Below are positions 1-11,605 of a stretch of DNA of 64,000 nucleotides, one piece after another. The notes beneath the pieces are model-generated. The model was not told the DNA's origin, did no database searches, and was given only the letters and a program-made list of their open reading frames with translations. This DNA is from Salvator merianae. Taxonomy: Eukaryota > Chordata > Lepidosauria > Squamata > Teiidae. Numbering within the stretch: position 1 is the first letter of the stretch; each line of letters begins with the position of its first letter. A program made the translations under genes and the position numbers. Location: contig QVOM02000103.1 in the NCBI GenBank assembly GCA_003586115.2, positions 2,418,001-2,482,000 of the forward strand, given 5' to 3'.

Positions 1-2885
1 CTGCTCTTCCTTTACAGCACTCTAACGGGCACTTATGGTGGGATCTCCACTGGACGAGAATGGTACCATGCAGACTCTATACTCTTCCACATTGTGCAGA
101 GAGTAGGCAGAGCCGTGCATATTTACAGCATCACAGTGATAATGTGAACATTGCTAAAGGGAACAAGCCACACTTCAGCTCCACCTGAAACAACTTCTTT
201 TTTTCCTTAAGAATCTGGACATGGGCTTGAGGAGTAAATTCTGGTGCTGCTTTCATTGAACTGGGTGCAGAGCAAAGCATGAGCAAGTCCTTCTTCTTGA
301 AGATCTAGCTGCACACTGCCTTGAAGTTAAAGAGCCAGGATGCCTTCTGAATTTCCATCCCAAGGATAGCCCTCTGCAGCCTTATTACCTGACCTCTTTT
401 TGCAGGCACAAGAGGCAACTCCATTCTCTAAGAGGATGGAGGCAGGCCCTAAGCTGATGGAGCCAAGAGTACACAGAGTAACACCTTGGCCATTTCCGCA
501 CACGCTGAGGCTGTTGTATGCTAAGGCGAGATGCTGGGATAAGCAAGCCGTCTGAAGATAGGACAGGTTGCCACTGGACTGTGATAGGGCTATCTGTATT
601 CCAGACAGTCTATCCCAGCCCACCTTTGAATCACGGGAGCAAACTGTGCTTAGCAACTGTTTAGTTTCTACTGGTGACTTCCCATATAATTGTAAGTTGA
701 ATTATTCTGCCAACTATTCTTTTTTTAAAAAATAACCACAATTTTTCTTCCTTCAGGGCCCTTTTCGGCTCTTTTCAAAATTAGGGTTGTGCTGTCACTT
801 CAAAACTGACGAGCTTTCATTTCCCAGCTTTGGAGTTAGCAGGAGGACATGGTGCACCTCACAAGACATCATGCTTTGTGCCTCTGGTGCTGGAGGAAGT
901 GCCCTGGCCCATAAAACACTAGTGCCGTGCCATAGGAACACAGTCTCTGACGTTTTCCAGTTCTTCATCATTAACTATTAGCAGGATGTTACACATTTGC
1001 ATTGCTGTTGAGAAGAATTTTCTGACATTGTCATTGATTTTTAGGGTTTCTAAACCTTTCTCAATCCCAGTGTGTGGCAAGAAATCAAAAGCTTCTTTTT
1101 TTAATAATCAAGCCACACCATGAGTAAATTTGTGTTTTGCCTTTTTACTGATCTTTATCAAATAGGAGTTGATCTTTTGTTCCTTAAAAGATTTGGTAGT
1201 TTCTCTTCACTTGGGAAAAGGTCTTTGGCTATCTGATGCCTTTGGATAGCACTGGCTGTTATTCCAGACAAGAAAATCATTGGTCAACAATTGCTTATTC
1301 CCACCTCTGCATCTTTCTCTTTCATAACTAATATAGTTGTCAGCTCCTGTTAGTCTCTGCCATGTTGTGTTACGTTAGTCTCTGGCATATTTTATTGGAT
1401 ATGTTTATATTGTATTCTGTTTAATCCTTAATATATTAGAGGCATAGCTATAATACGTGTGCATGCTGGATAATGATGAACAGGGATGAGGAATGTGACA
1501 GTGTTAGGATAAGGCTGGGAAGTCTCCTGCTGGTGTTTTATGGTGTGCAACTCAAGGACGCCTATATACCACTGTTATGTTAAGAGATCAGGATGATACC
1601 AGGTGTTTTGATGTTAAGGGCAGGGAGTGTGAGATTGGGTATAACTGGAGAGCATTTTGAGAGAGAATTGCTTTTGCAATTTTTAACTTGCTTTACCAGT
1701 GCTTTCTGCTAACTGTTCTTGATAGAAGTAACACCTCAGAAATGATAAGAGTAATCCATTTTTCCAGCACTCTTACAGGTGTCTACATATTAGGTAACTG
1801 GTCTGCTCTGTAATAATCGCTGTGGGCTGAGAGAAATGACAAGCACAGTCTCCTCGTGGCCATGGAGTTATTTGTCCAGGCACTTGTGAGAGAAAGAAGA
1901 AAGTCTTTTTCTTTTTGTCATAAAAATGGACATTTTAACCAAGTTATTAGTTAAGGTAGATTTTAGGGAAGAGCATTTGGTTGAGTTCTGGCTCTATTTG
2001 CATTTAATCAAAATTAATTCTTGACATGGTTTAAACAGTAGTAGCCCAATTAGAAGTGATCACCTTTAAGTTTTCAGGAATGCTCATATTTTTAGATCAC
2101 TATAGAGAATCATTCATGAATATAAACTGCCCCTACCTTTAGTAATGAGACAGAATTGCATTCTCATAGTACTCTCAGCTGTGTTCACATGCACATTAAA
2201 GGCTACAGAATGCACTTCCATTGTGCATTAGATGTGCACTGAAGTTGAGGTGATAACACTAGAGTCACATGCTACTTCTTCCAAGATGCTTTAGATCCAC
2301 TTTTGTTTTCTACTGTGTGTGAACAAAACATTAGTCACTCATCCCTTCTATTTTTGAAATGTTTGCTTAAGAGGAAGCAGCTTCTGGAGGGAAGCAAAGA
2401 GCAAGTCTACTTTAAAATCATAATTTGAAAAACTAATAAGGGTAAGATAGCTGGTAGAAATATAATGTATACTATTATTCAGTTTGAAAACAGAAATTGG
2501 TATGTAGGCTAATGAGGGACTATAATGATTAGGCATTAGTAGCTTACTTTCCAACTCTGTATTTAAATAGAAAAAAGATGCAACTCAATAGCTATGATTA
2601 TATTGTGGCCTGAATAGCCTCCTTGATGGATGGATTGTCCATAATTTTCTATATTAAGAGAGGGCAACATTTATTCCTGTAGGGTAATGGTAAACCGTGA
2701 AGTGCAAAAGCTCATCGAGACAGCCACCATGTTTCCAAAGAGGATCCAAAATGCAAACAGCTCTATTAGTCTATTGTGTAACTAGATACAGATTCACATG
2801 AACACCAAAGAGAAGCAGGGAATAAAATAATACTCCATTCACTATGAACAACAGAAAGTGTTTTATGTATTCCTGGATCATTAGC
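1..2885. other. Unannotated AT-rich DNA, no gene recognised
   Basis: I see no coding signal, RNA gene or recognisable repeat here. The open frames present are short (at most 109 codons) and resemble no protein I know. Diverged transposon relics may be present but cannot be supported by eye. Confidence 0.5.
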
Positions 2886-3015
2886 TCAAGAATGGCCACA
2901 CTATGTCCTCCAAAAGTTGTTTAACTAGAACTTTAATGAGCCACAGGCAGTGTGGCCAATGACAAGAAATGATGGCCATTGTAGTTCAGGAGTATCTGGG
3001 AGGCCTTGATTTGGA
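2886..3015. mobile_element. Old palindromic hAT-type MITE
   Basis: The left half (cctccaaaagttgtttaact) and right half (gtagttcaggagtatctggg) form a decayed inverted repeat, and the core alternates 'ggccaatgacaagaaatgatggcc'-like halves. This resembles the widespread amniote foldback that reads 'gttgtagtccaacaacatct'. I infer a non-autonomous hAT element from that resemblance. The ends and target duplication are too eroded to fix exactly. Confidence 0.5.
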
Positions 3016-3181
3016 AACCTAATCTACAAATCTCACTATATTTGGAAATATCCCAAATTGAACCGGGGATCCCAAGCAGGTGACCTACCATTGATCCTAT
3101 AGTTTACTGGAGTAGGTTACACTGAATTTACTAGTGTTTCCTTCTGACTAACCCCTTCATTGATCACTGGTTTGTCTTGGC

Positions 3182-3412
3182 AGAGGGGCTTATGTAGCTC
3201 AATGAAACTATGTGCTATGATGTGCAGGGTCACTCAAGATGGACAGGTCGTAGTGGAGAGTTCTGACAAAAGGTGATCTACTGGAGAAGGAAATGGCAAA
3301 CCGCTTCAGTATTCTTGCCAAGAAAACCCTGTGAATGGTATTAAAATGCTAAAAAATATGATTTCAGAAGATCCATCTCTCAGGTTGGAAGGTATCAAAT
3401 ACATTTGAATCC
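3182..3412 (+). mobile_element. BovB (RTE) LINE 5' region fragment
   Basis: The stretch from 'gggtcactcaagatggacagg' through 'tggagaaggaaatggcaaac' and 'cagtattcttgccaagaaaa' to 'ggttggaaggtatcaaatac' follows the segment that precedes the endonuclease reading frame in squamate BovB elements. No open frame survives. The match ends abruptly near 3412 and the endonuclease part is missing, so it is a truncated copy. BovB is an RTE-clade retrotransposon known for transfer between squamates and ruminants. The family call is from remembered sequence, not a search. Confidence 0.7.
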
Positions 3413-4492
3413 CTGGAAGACTTGACTGACAAATTGACATTGTTAACAGTGGTGATCATTGGTCCTAGTCTCCTTGCCTATATTTATTAAATGCTGTATT
3501 TTTACAGGAAATCATCAATATTGAATAGTGATCAAACATACCAAAATACTGTTATAGAGAAGGTTCATTAAAAGATGCCATTGTGGTGAAATGAAGCACA
3601 ATCCAGCTGGTGGCATGTCATACTGTTACCACAAAATTATATGTTTTATCAATTTTTCCAATATATTCCTGATCTTCTAGTAATCTGAAGTAGGGACAAA
3701 AAAAATATGTGTTGTATTTGGTATCAAACTCATTTTCAGAGAATCTTTAGATTTCTTTGATTTGGTGTGCCCACGCTTCAAAGTAATCTGCCCTGAAACC
3801 TCTGGATATAGAAGTACAAATAAATAAAGTACAATGCTCTAAGAAAATTCCAGAATCCTTGTTGAACTTGACGTCCAGTAATCAAAGTGTGAGTGTCAGT
3901 CCTTTCCTTCAACCAGATTCAGTATAAATGGGATTTAAAAAAAACAAAAACAAAAAACCATTGTGAATCATTTTGATTAGGTGGCATAGTTGAGCTTTTG
4001 TTGCTGTGTAATTTAGGTTGCTTGGGCAAATACGTTTATATTTTAAAAGCTCTATGCATTTTATGTTCACCTAAGTTGCTTATGGATAACTGATTAGAGG
4101 CACATTTCATCTGAAAACCAGATCCCAGTATAAATGGTGTATTACTTTGAGAATTATAGAGCAGATTTTTTTTTAATCCCCTTAGATTGACAGAGGTGCA
4201 CTGTATGGCACTTTGACATTTCTAAAACAGTTTCAAACCAAAGGGACGCAGACAGGTTGTTATTGCTTTATTGAATTTCATATAAAACTTAAACTTAGGA
4301 AAACACTCCTTGGGTTATTTTATGTTATACTCAACTTGATGCAAACATCAATTTGGGACTGTTCCTCCATTTATACTTTTATTAACAACCCCTTTACATT
4401 TCTAACAAGCTGCAAAAACTGGTGCTGGTAGATGGTGGGGGGATCAGGCTTCAATTTAACCAATAAGATATTCATGTAAAAATGGGTTATGG
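3413..4492. other. Unannotated AT-rich DNA
   Basis: No gene or supported repeat is visible. Short A-runs and T-runs occur, for example near 3930-3955. The 72-codon frame at 4213-4431 has no recognisable content. Confidence 0.5.
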
Positions 4493-4569
4493 TCCTTCCT
4501 TCCTTCCTTCCTTCCTTCCTTCCTTCCTTCCTTCCTTCCTTCCTTCTTTCCTTCCTTCCTTCCTTCCTT
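4493..4569 (+). repeat. (TTCC)n microsatellite
   Basis: About 19 tandem TTCC tetranucleotides with one interruption (ttct). It lies in unique AT-rich DNA and is likely polymorphic in length. Confidence 0.97.
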
Positions 4570-4749
4570 TATTATAACTTGCCCTCTCAAGTCCCTAATA
4601 AATACATATTCATATTTAGTTAGGAAATGGAAATAAGTTATTTACTTCAAATGAAACTATTTCATGACCCGAAAGAAGTACTTTCACATGATACATGTTC
4701 TATAGAATTGTAAGTCACTGGTGACCACAACCACACTGGTGATCACAAC

Positions 4750-4886
4750 CATTATCACAAATAGCTGTAAAGGATTAGACAAATTCATGGAGGAGCCCAC
4801 ACAGACAAGAAGATAATGGATGAAATAGGCCTTTAGTCAAATCCAGCAAGACCTTTCTTAAATTCTTAATACCACTCTGCTTTTAA
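4750..4886 (+). mobile_element. CR1 LINE 3' end fragment
   Basis: The phrase 'aaaggattagacaaattcatgg' matches the C-terminal coding end of squamate CR1 copies, and 'aatccagcaagacctttctt' followed by 'aaattctta' matches their 3' untranslated end, which normally closes in a TTCTTATG repeat. The piece is short and decayed. The sense strand is plus. The gap between the two halves is compressed, so an internal deletion is likely. Confidence 0.65.
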
Positions 4887-6049
4887 ATGTCCCTCTATAT
4901 CTTTACATTTATGCCTCATTTAAATGTCATTTCCTGTACTTCCAAAAAGTATATATGAGTTCAGTTGGCACTATGAAAGGTGCAATGGAAACAGGACACT
5001 GAACTGAAATGATAAAATATTCCAAGGCACACCATTTAGCAGGCATTAATATTCTGATTCTTCTTACTATTCTTCATGCACAGGATAAGCAGAATTCATT
5101 AGATAAAGCCCATTAATTAATTTGCCTCCCATAAAAAATTGTGATTCAACTTTTCCAGCTTTTTACTTTGGTCCTACCTATATTGGATTTACCAGATGTA
5201 AAAGTAGTTCTACAGCTGCTACATGGCTACTATCAGTAGTAAAGTAGGAAGAAGGAAAGCTTTCCTATTCTTTTAGGTCTGCTTCCTCACAATGCACTAT
5301 GATCTGTTACCAAAAGGACTTTACACTGATGTCTATATTCCAGGTTCCTGAGTGTTTGCTCTGATAGCTTTTGAACTATTCAGCGAAAGCCTGACAGGAT
5401 TGCTCTGCATGCTAGAAACAATAAAGCCAAACTGCTCTCACCAGAATAGGTCTGTATACAAGTGTTACTCTCAAATCACTGGTGATCAATAAGATTAACT
5501 TGTGAACGATGTACAAAAGAACAAGCACAAGTGCAAGACCCTAGTACTGAAAAATGTAGCTTCAAGAATTTTTTTAGGACTAGTGACATTATCTGTCAAG
5601 ATACTGAGGAAATTGCCAAACTGTATAGGAAGTTGAGTAGGAGCAGACCTTGGAAGTTTAACCCTCTGCTCATCTCAGGAATCTACTAAGCCCTCCTCTA
5701 GAAGTAGCCAACCAGCTTCCATTTGGTGAAGGCAGCTTGTTCTGCTACAGAGTAGTTTTGAGTCACGAAATTCTTCCTAAAAGCTTATGCTAGCAACTGA
5801 CTGAAGTGATGGTTTGGTCTCAAATTTGTTTGAATAAGGAAAATAGGTCTCAGATCTGTGGAATAAGGTGAATATGCAGTTATGCTTCTTTCTTTTAACC
5901 TTTGTCCCACCAATTTAACTAGGTTGAATTTCAACTGGAGAAAAGTTTTAAAAGTTAAGTGTGTTCTACAAGTTGAACTTGTGCTAAACTCAATACAGAT
6001 AATATTTCCTCTTCTCCTCCTTCACATACTGCAATAACTATTTATAGTT
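4887..6049. other. Unannotated DNA
   Basis: No gene or supported repeat is visible in this stretch. Confidence 0.5.
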
Positions 6050-6545
6050 GCCATGCATTTTGGAGTGATTTGACTCTTCTAGCTTCCCTTTCAACTTCTT
6101 TTTTTACTAGTTTTCTCTGGAAAATTATATTAAGTTGGGTATATCTTTCTTGCTTTTCACTTTCCTTCTTTCCTGAACTATTTGGAAAGCTTCATCAGAG
6201 AGCCATTTTGCTTTCTTTTTCTTTGGGATGATTTTTGTTGCTACTTCCTCTACAATGTTATGAACCTTTGTCCATAGTTCTTCAGCATTCTGCCTACCAG
6301 TTCTAATCTCTTAAGTCTATTCATCACTTCCACTGCATATTTATAAAGGATATATTTAGGTCATTCCTTTAAGGTCTAATGATTTTCCCTATTTTTTCAG
6401 TTTAAGTCTGAATTTTGCAAGAAGAAGCCCATGATCTGAATCAGTGAGCTCCACTGCCTGTATAAAGCTTCTCCATCTGTGGCTGTAAAGTATGTAATTG
6501 ATCTAATTTCAGTATTGACCATCTAGTGATGTCCACTCTTTGTCA
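6050..6545 (-). mobile_element. BovB LINE, endonuclease C-terminal and linker region, antisense
   Basis: Read on the minus strand, the DNA gives BovB-like protein pieces in order: 'EWTSLDGQY', 'EELWTKVHNIVEEVATKI', 'IPKKKKAKWLSDEAFQ' and 'RRKVKSKKDIPNL', with frame shifts and stops between them. This is the region between the apurinic-like endonuclease and the reverse transcriptase of the single BovB reading frame. It is a dead fragment. It stops sharply at 6545, where an antisense CR1 fragment begins, which suggests one element inserted next to or into the other. The decayed copy has no function of its own. Confidence 0.8.
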
Positions 6546-7795
6546 AAAGCCTTCTGAAAGTGCAGATAAATGATGTCAACTGGATCATCTTTATCCACAC
6601 TTGTTTACACTCTCAAAGAATTCTAAAAATGTAGTAAAACATGAGTTACTTTTATGCCATGGTGTTTTCTTCAGTGATGCCTGTTCATCTATGTGTATTC
6701 TAATTTTATCTTTAATGATGCCTTACACCACTTTACCTGGAACTGATGTTAAGCTGACTGGTGTGTAATTTCCTGAATCACCCTTGGATCCTTTCTTGAA
6801 GATTGGTGTTACATTTGCTATCATCCAGCCTTGAAGCACAGACGTGATCCTAGGGAAAGATTATATATTTTGGCTGGAATATCAGCAGTTTCACATTTGA
6901 ATTCTTGTTGGAAAATTAGCAGTTCCACATTTGAGTTCTCAGATGAATGTCATCTGGTCACAGAGATTTAGCATTTAGTTTATCAAGGCATGCGAGGACC
7001 TACTGTCTCGTTACCTCTATACAATTCAATTCTTATAACTGCCTCAGCTGCAGGCATATGCTCTCTGTCTTTCTGAGTGATAACAGAAGCAAAGAATTCA
7101 TTTAGTCTCTCTGCAATCTCCATGTCCTCTTTAATTATCCCTCTCTGTCCATTGTTATCTAAGGGTACAAGTACTTTCTTGGTTGGATTCCTACTTCAGA
7201 TGTATTTAAAGAACTTCTTGTTATTTCCCTTGTGCTCTTCAAAATCCTTCCTAGGATTCCTGATTGGCTCATTGCATTTGTTCTGCCAGCATGTATGTTC
7301 TTTCCTGTTGTCCTTATTCGGACAAGCCTTCCATTTTCTAACTGAGCTTTCCTTGCTTTTAATGACTTCACATACTGCACTTGTAAGATATGTTGGTGTC
7401 CTTTTGAACTTAGCAGTCCCCATTCTTATTTTAGATATGCATTCTAATTCAACCTCCATTATCATATTTCTAAATAGTCTCCATGCATTTTGGACATATT
7501 TGTCTTAACTTCTCTTTCAATTTCCTTTTTATTAGTTTCCTGTTTCAGGGGAGGTTTCCTTTATGAAAGTTTAACATCTCTGCATTAGATTTTATCAACA
7601 ACTTGCTGTCTATATTTAAATTGAAGGTTATCACTTTGTCACTATTCCCTCTGTATTGGCCACAGTGATATATTGTTCCAGATCCTGAGTCTAGGACGTC
7701 TCTGTACTGCTTGGTTCCACAACCATCTGCTCTAAGGAAAAAATATTTAGCATGTCTAGGAATTTTATCTCCCATCAAAGGTTCTTGAATAAACT
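6546..7795 (-). mobile_element. CR1-clade LINE ORF2, endonuclease end to RT block A, inverted segment
   Basis: On the minus strand from 7795 downward I can read CR1 ORF2 in order: a tail of the endonuclease ('GNSDKVITFNLNIDSK'), the linker ('RKDFEEHKGNNKKFFKYI', then 'NEFFASVITQ'), then the RT start ('WMIANVTPIFKKGSKGDSGN', 'SLTSVPGKVV') and finally RT block A ('VDIIYLHFQKAFDK') at 6545. Frames are broken by stops and shifts, so it is a pseudogene. A directly adjacent plus-strand CR1 piece (7796-8160) carries the part of the RT that comes soon after block A. The two together look like one copy with an inverted 5' half. Confidence 0.8.
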
Positions 7796-8160
7796 GATAG
7801 AATAAGAGGACAGATCCTGTCCTGGCTTGGCACCTGGCTAAATGTCAGGAAACTGATAATTGTAATAAATGGACGATTCTCAGAATGAAGGAAAGTAAAA
7901 AGTGGAGTTCTTACAAGTTTCAATATTAGGATTTGTGTTTTAATTTATTCTAAAATGATCTAGAAGTAGCGGTAAGTAGTGAGAGGGCAAAGTTTGCTGA
8001 TGATACTGAATTATTCAGGGTAGTAAAAACTGAAAAAGATTTGAAGAACTGAAGAGGGATCTCTTGACATTGGGTGAGTGGACAGCAAAATGGCAAATGC
8101 ACTTCAATTTTAGTAAGTGCAAACTGATGCACATTGGGGAAGCATACCAAATCTGTGGCT
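7796..8160 (+). mobile_element. CR1-clade LINE ORF2, RT C-terminal half
   Basis: Plus-strand remnants read 'INGRFSE' (near 7870), then 'AKFADDTELFRVVKTEKD' around 7987-8045, which contains the intact reverse-transcriptase catalytic FADD motif, then 'WTAKWQMHFNFSKCKLMHIG' near 8080-8140. Single-base indels shift the frame repeatedly. Homology stops near 8160, well short of the CR1 3' end. It continues the ORF2 sequence that stops at block A in the inverted segment just upstream, with only a few tens of residues missing between them. Confidence 0.8.
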
Positions 8161-11038
8161 ACATTGCTAACTCAATACATTGCTCCTGTATTTTAAGAAT
8201 ATCAGGAAGGCAAAAAAAAACCAAACACCAGAAATACTAAATGATAACTCTGTTTAAAAAATAGTAAACTGTCCTGTTGTTGCTGCTAATGGAAAAACAC
8301 ACTGAAAAATTTTCTCTTCAGTCAAGAGAGATTAAAAGAAATTCAGTTTATCTTCTCTGCCAGTAGGTTGATACATTCTGAGAAACTGTTCTTACATGCC
8401 TCTAGTTCACGAAACCTAGTTGTTAGAAAAGAAGAAGACTGGAAAAAAACAAATTTTTGTTTGTTTTGCTTTAAACCTTTCTGTTTGCATTCTCTGATGT
8501 TGTCAAAGACTGATTTTTCACAGCATTTGTGATTGTAAAATGTTGGTGGCAGACCACCAGAAAGCAGCTAGTTCTCCATAAGAAACGTAGATAGAAATGT
8601 AATCCTGGCACAATTGCTGACAAGGTAACTAATATATCATAATAAAGGAGTAAATAAGACTGACAAGAAAAAATGCCCCATTCTTTAGTAAAAAAAACCC
8701 TGCTGTTCTTCCTGCCCCTCTATATTTGCAAACTTTTTATTATGATTTTATGAAACAACTCAAGAACAGGTAATCAGTTGTCAGAACAAATTGACATTTT
8801 TTTCCAGTTCTTTGTCAGATTTGGGTGTATTCACAAATCGTCACCACATATATTTAATACATTCTATTTTAAAACATATTAGATATATACACACACATGT
8901 ATACACACATTTAAATGAGTAATTTATCTTGAGCTGCATATATTTAAATGTATTTCTGGCTAAAATACATTTTTTTTGCATAGTAAAATTTGAAAGATAA
9001 TTCCATTCAAATCTGTATCTTTGTCTAAAATTGGTGAATTAAATCCATCCATTTAAAAATGTAGATCAGATGTAATTGTTTTCCGTTTTGGTTTTCAGTG
9101 TTACTGAGATTTGCCTAAGAATGATATCATTGAGATTTAAAATTTGACTAGAACGTCTGCCTTATTCATTTTCTTGCTTCCCCTGTAAAATATGTATGTG
9201 CAAAACCATACTGAGGATAGCTGTCTTTCACTTGTGTGCCAAGTTCTTGCAAAATGTTGAATGGTGTGAGCTGGCATCCTATACTAGTACACTGAAAGTG
9301 TGATTTGTTGATAAACTGGGGTGGTGGAATGAAGATTAAACTAAAATGTGGTAAATGGTATTGTGCAGGATTGAGATTTGCCCCAGTGCATGATAATATT
9401 AGGACTAAATTCTCAGGTCACCACATCGCATTAGAGCTGTGTATTGAACTCATTAAAGTAATTAGGGCGCATTTTAAGTTTATTAGCAAACTAACTAATG
9501 TACTCTTTAAAAGGTTGATTTGGACGGAAGTCAATAGATAAAGCCAATAGCGCTCTTGAGAGTTTGTGCCACGTACAAATTCACGCACAGAAAATTGTGT
9601 TATCAATTTTCATGTGACTTTTAATCAATTACAATGACAAAGAAATGATTTGAAGTCGGTTTTCTGTTGGTTAGTTGCAAATTTAACTTTTGCTTGTGCA
9701 TATCTTTGGTACTCTTTCTTCCTCTTTCTCTCTTTAAGGAGTGAAGCATGCAGGGCAGTTGACAGTTATATGGAAATCTGTTCTAACTGTTGACACTGTT
9801 TAGTTTTTGCTACAGGATGTGAACTGATTCCATTGTGAATAGATTTTTTGTTTAATTGAAAAGATGCAAAGTGAGAGATGATCTGAACCGCACCTAAGCA
9901 GGCCACACTTGGGTAGCGTCTCTAAGGCCTTCCTTTTATATTCATTGCAGAATTCACACTGGGGCTTTTACTAGATATTGTATCACAGCTGTTCCTCTGT
10001 TTGCTCAATGCTGTATCACAGCTGGGGATTGTGTTTTCAGCAATGTTTGATAATATTACAATACTGAATACATATTTGTCTCCTATTCTGTTTTGTCTTA
10101 GAAGAAAATTTAGACTTTCACTAATAACAATAAGGAAAAGATGCTATATGAACAACCTGTTGTTTGCTTCCCTCCCTGTCCTGTATTTTGAAGATTTGGA
10201 TACTGAGCAACATAAAATCTTGGATATTAAGTGATACAAAAAGATTGAAATCATAAGTAAATTATTATTATTTGAATACATAGTCAATATTGCAGTACCT
10301 TATTTATTTTTTTAAAAAGTTGATTGGTTTTTTGAATCCAAATTAGGTACCTTTGCCACAAATGAAATTCTGTTTTAATGGTTCCCTTATTCTGTGCCAT
10401 CTGCCCTTGATTTTCTTGCTGCTTCGCTTACAATGATGTGCAGCAGAAAAATGCCCATCTGCTGAAGGCAGAGGTATTAGACAGAGGTGACAGCACTAAA
10501 TAGGTATTAGAGACATGTCAAACTAAGTTAAACAGAAAAAGATTAAGGGGGAGATGTTCCAGGAACACGTAGGAAGTGAGCAAAGCCTTTTATCCATCAT
10601 AATACTGCGGAGGGAGGATGGGAGAAGAAACTGGTAGGAAGTAAAAGGGGGAATTATCAGGAAAAAAAAAAAGGATGTCCAGCTTCACAAAACTGTTGAA
10701 TTTGTCAGTATCCTTTTGATTAGTGCTGCCAACATGGCAGTGACAAATTCCCAAAAGTTTATAGTTCCAAAATGTGTGTGGGATGGGGGTGAGAAAAAAA
10801 ATGAAACTTGTATTTATAGGATGCCCAATCCCAAGCAAAATAAGCTTTGTTGCCTTGAACCAATCCAGAATGTGATCCCTAACCATCTTCTCATAGAAGG
10901 CAAAATTATTTCCATTATTGTAATTTGTTACAACTGGAAGTTCAATGAAATGGAAAAAAAAGATTTTCACAAATTCAGGACTGCTTGTTTGAATTAGTAC
11001 TAGCACTCACATCTGAAAATTAAGGAAGTTAGCAGTTA
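8161..11038. other. Mostly unique AT-rich DNA with a possible conserved block
   Basis: No gene or clear repeat is visible. The part from about 9040 to 9740 is rich in homeodomain-type TAAT cores (for example 'gtaattagggc', 'aatcaattacaatgac') and balanced, repeat-free text of the kind often seen in conserved non-coding elements. That reading is an impression from composition only and needs a cross-species alignment. Confidence 0.35.
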
Positions 11039-11039
11039 G

Positions 11040-11513
11040 GCCCTTTCCACATTTAACAGTACTCTGGAACAATGGCCTCCCATCCACCTGCTAGTGCAGA
11101 CTAGGACAGGCCCTGCTCCTCATTCATGCTTCATTTGCATTGGATGAAGCAAGGACCAGGTGGGTGCCCAAAATGGCACCCTAGCCTGGTATATCTGTAG
11201 ACTTCAATGGTGATGTCTAAAACCGACTCAGGTTAAATATACCATGGGAGACCCATTTCAGCAATACTGGGAGACACCACCTGAACTGGATCTGCTCTGA
11301 AGATGACCACACTAGAAACTGCAACGGGCAGGAACTTTCATTGCTGGTCTTCACAGCCTCCGTGCTGCCTTCGATGACTCTTCAGAGGCAGCGGATGGGC
11401 CTGGAGGCGAACTTGCTGTCTGAATGCAGACAGCCCTGTTTCACCCCTGCAGCAACCCATCCAAGTGTGTGATGGCTTGCTTTTTCAGGGACAGGGTATC
11501 TGCCCTGTCCTGG
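11040..11513. mobile_element. Inverted-repeat DNA element, partial, relative of the 20.0-kb foldback
   Basis: It opens after 'tta' with 'ggccctttccacattt', the end type shared by many elements in this window. It then carries 'catccacctgctagtgcagacta', which closely matches 'catccacatgctagtgcagacta' in the foldback at 20028-20207. A second 'ctggaacaatgg' at about 11511 mirrors the one near 11063. The right end is not clear, so the boundary is approximate. No coding sequence is present. Confidence 0.5.
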
Positions 11514-11605
11514 AACAATGGAGCTCAGTGGGTAAAGGCCTTTAGATTGTTAGGCTAGAACAGAAAAGGCCCAGGTTCAAATTCCCACCATAAAAAAATT
11601 CAAAT
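11514..11605 (+). mobile_element. tRNA-derived SINE head, or tRNA-like relic
   Basis: The text 'gagctcagtgggtaaaggcc' has the form of a polymerase III A box and 'aggttcaaattccca', about 45 nt on, has the form of a B box, followed by an A-rich run. A true tRNA is unlikely because the acceptor stem does not pair and the anticodon arm is not evident. A SINE head is the better reading. Confidence 0.45.

Noticed and set aside
7077..7508. 143-codon plus-strand frame with hydrophobic residues
   Set aside because: It is antisense to a CR1 ORF2 remnant that reads clearly on the minus strand.
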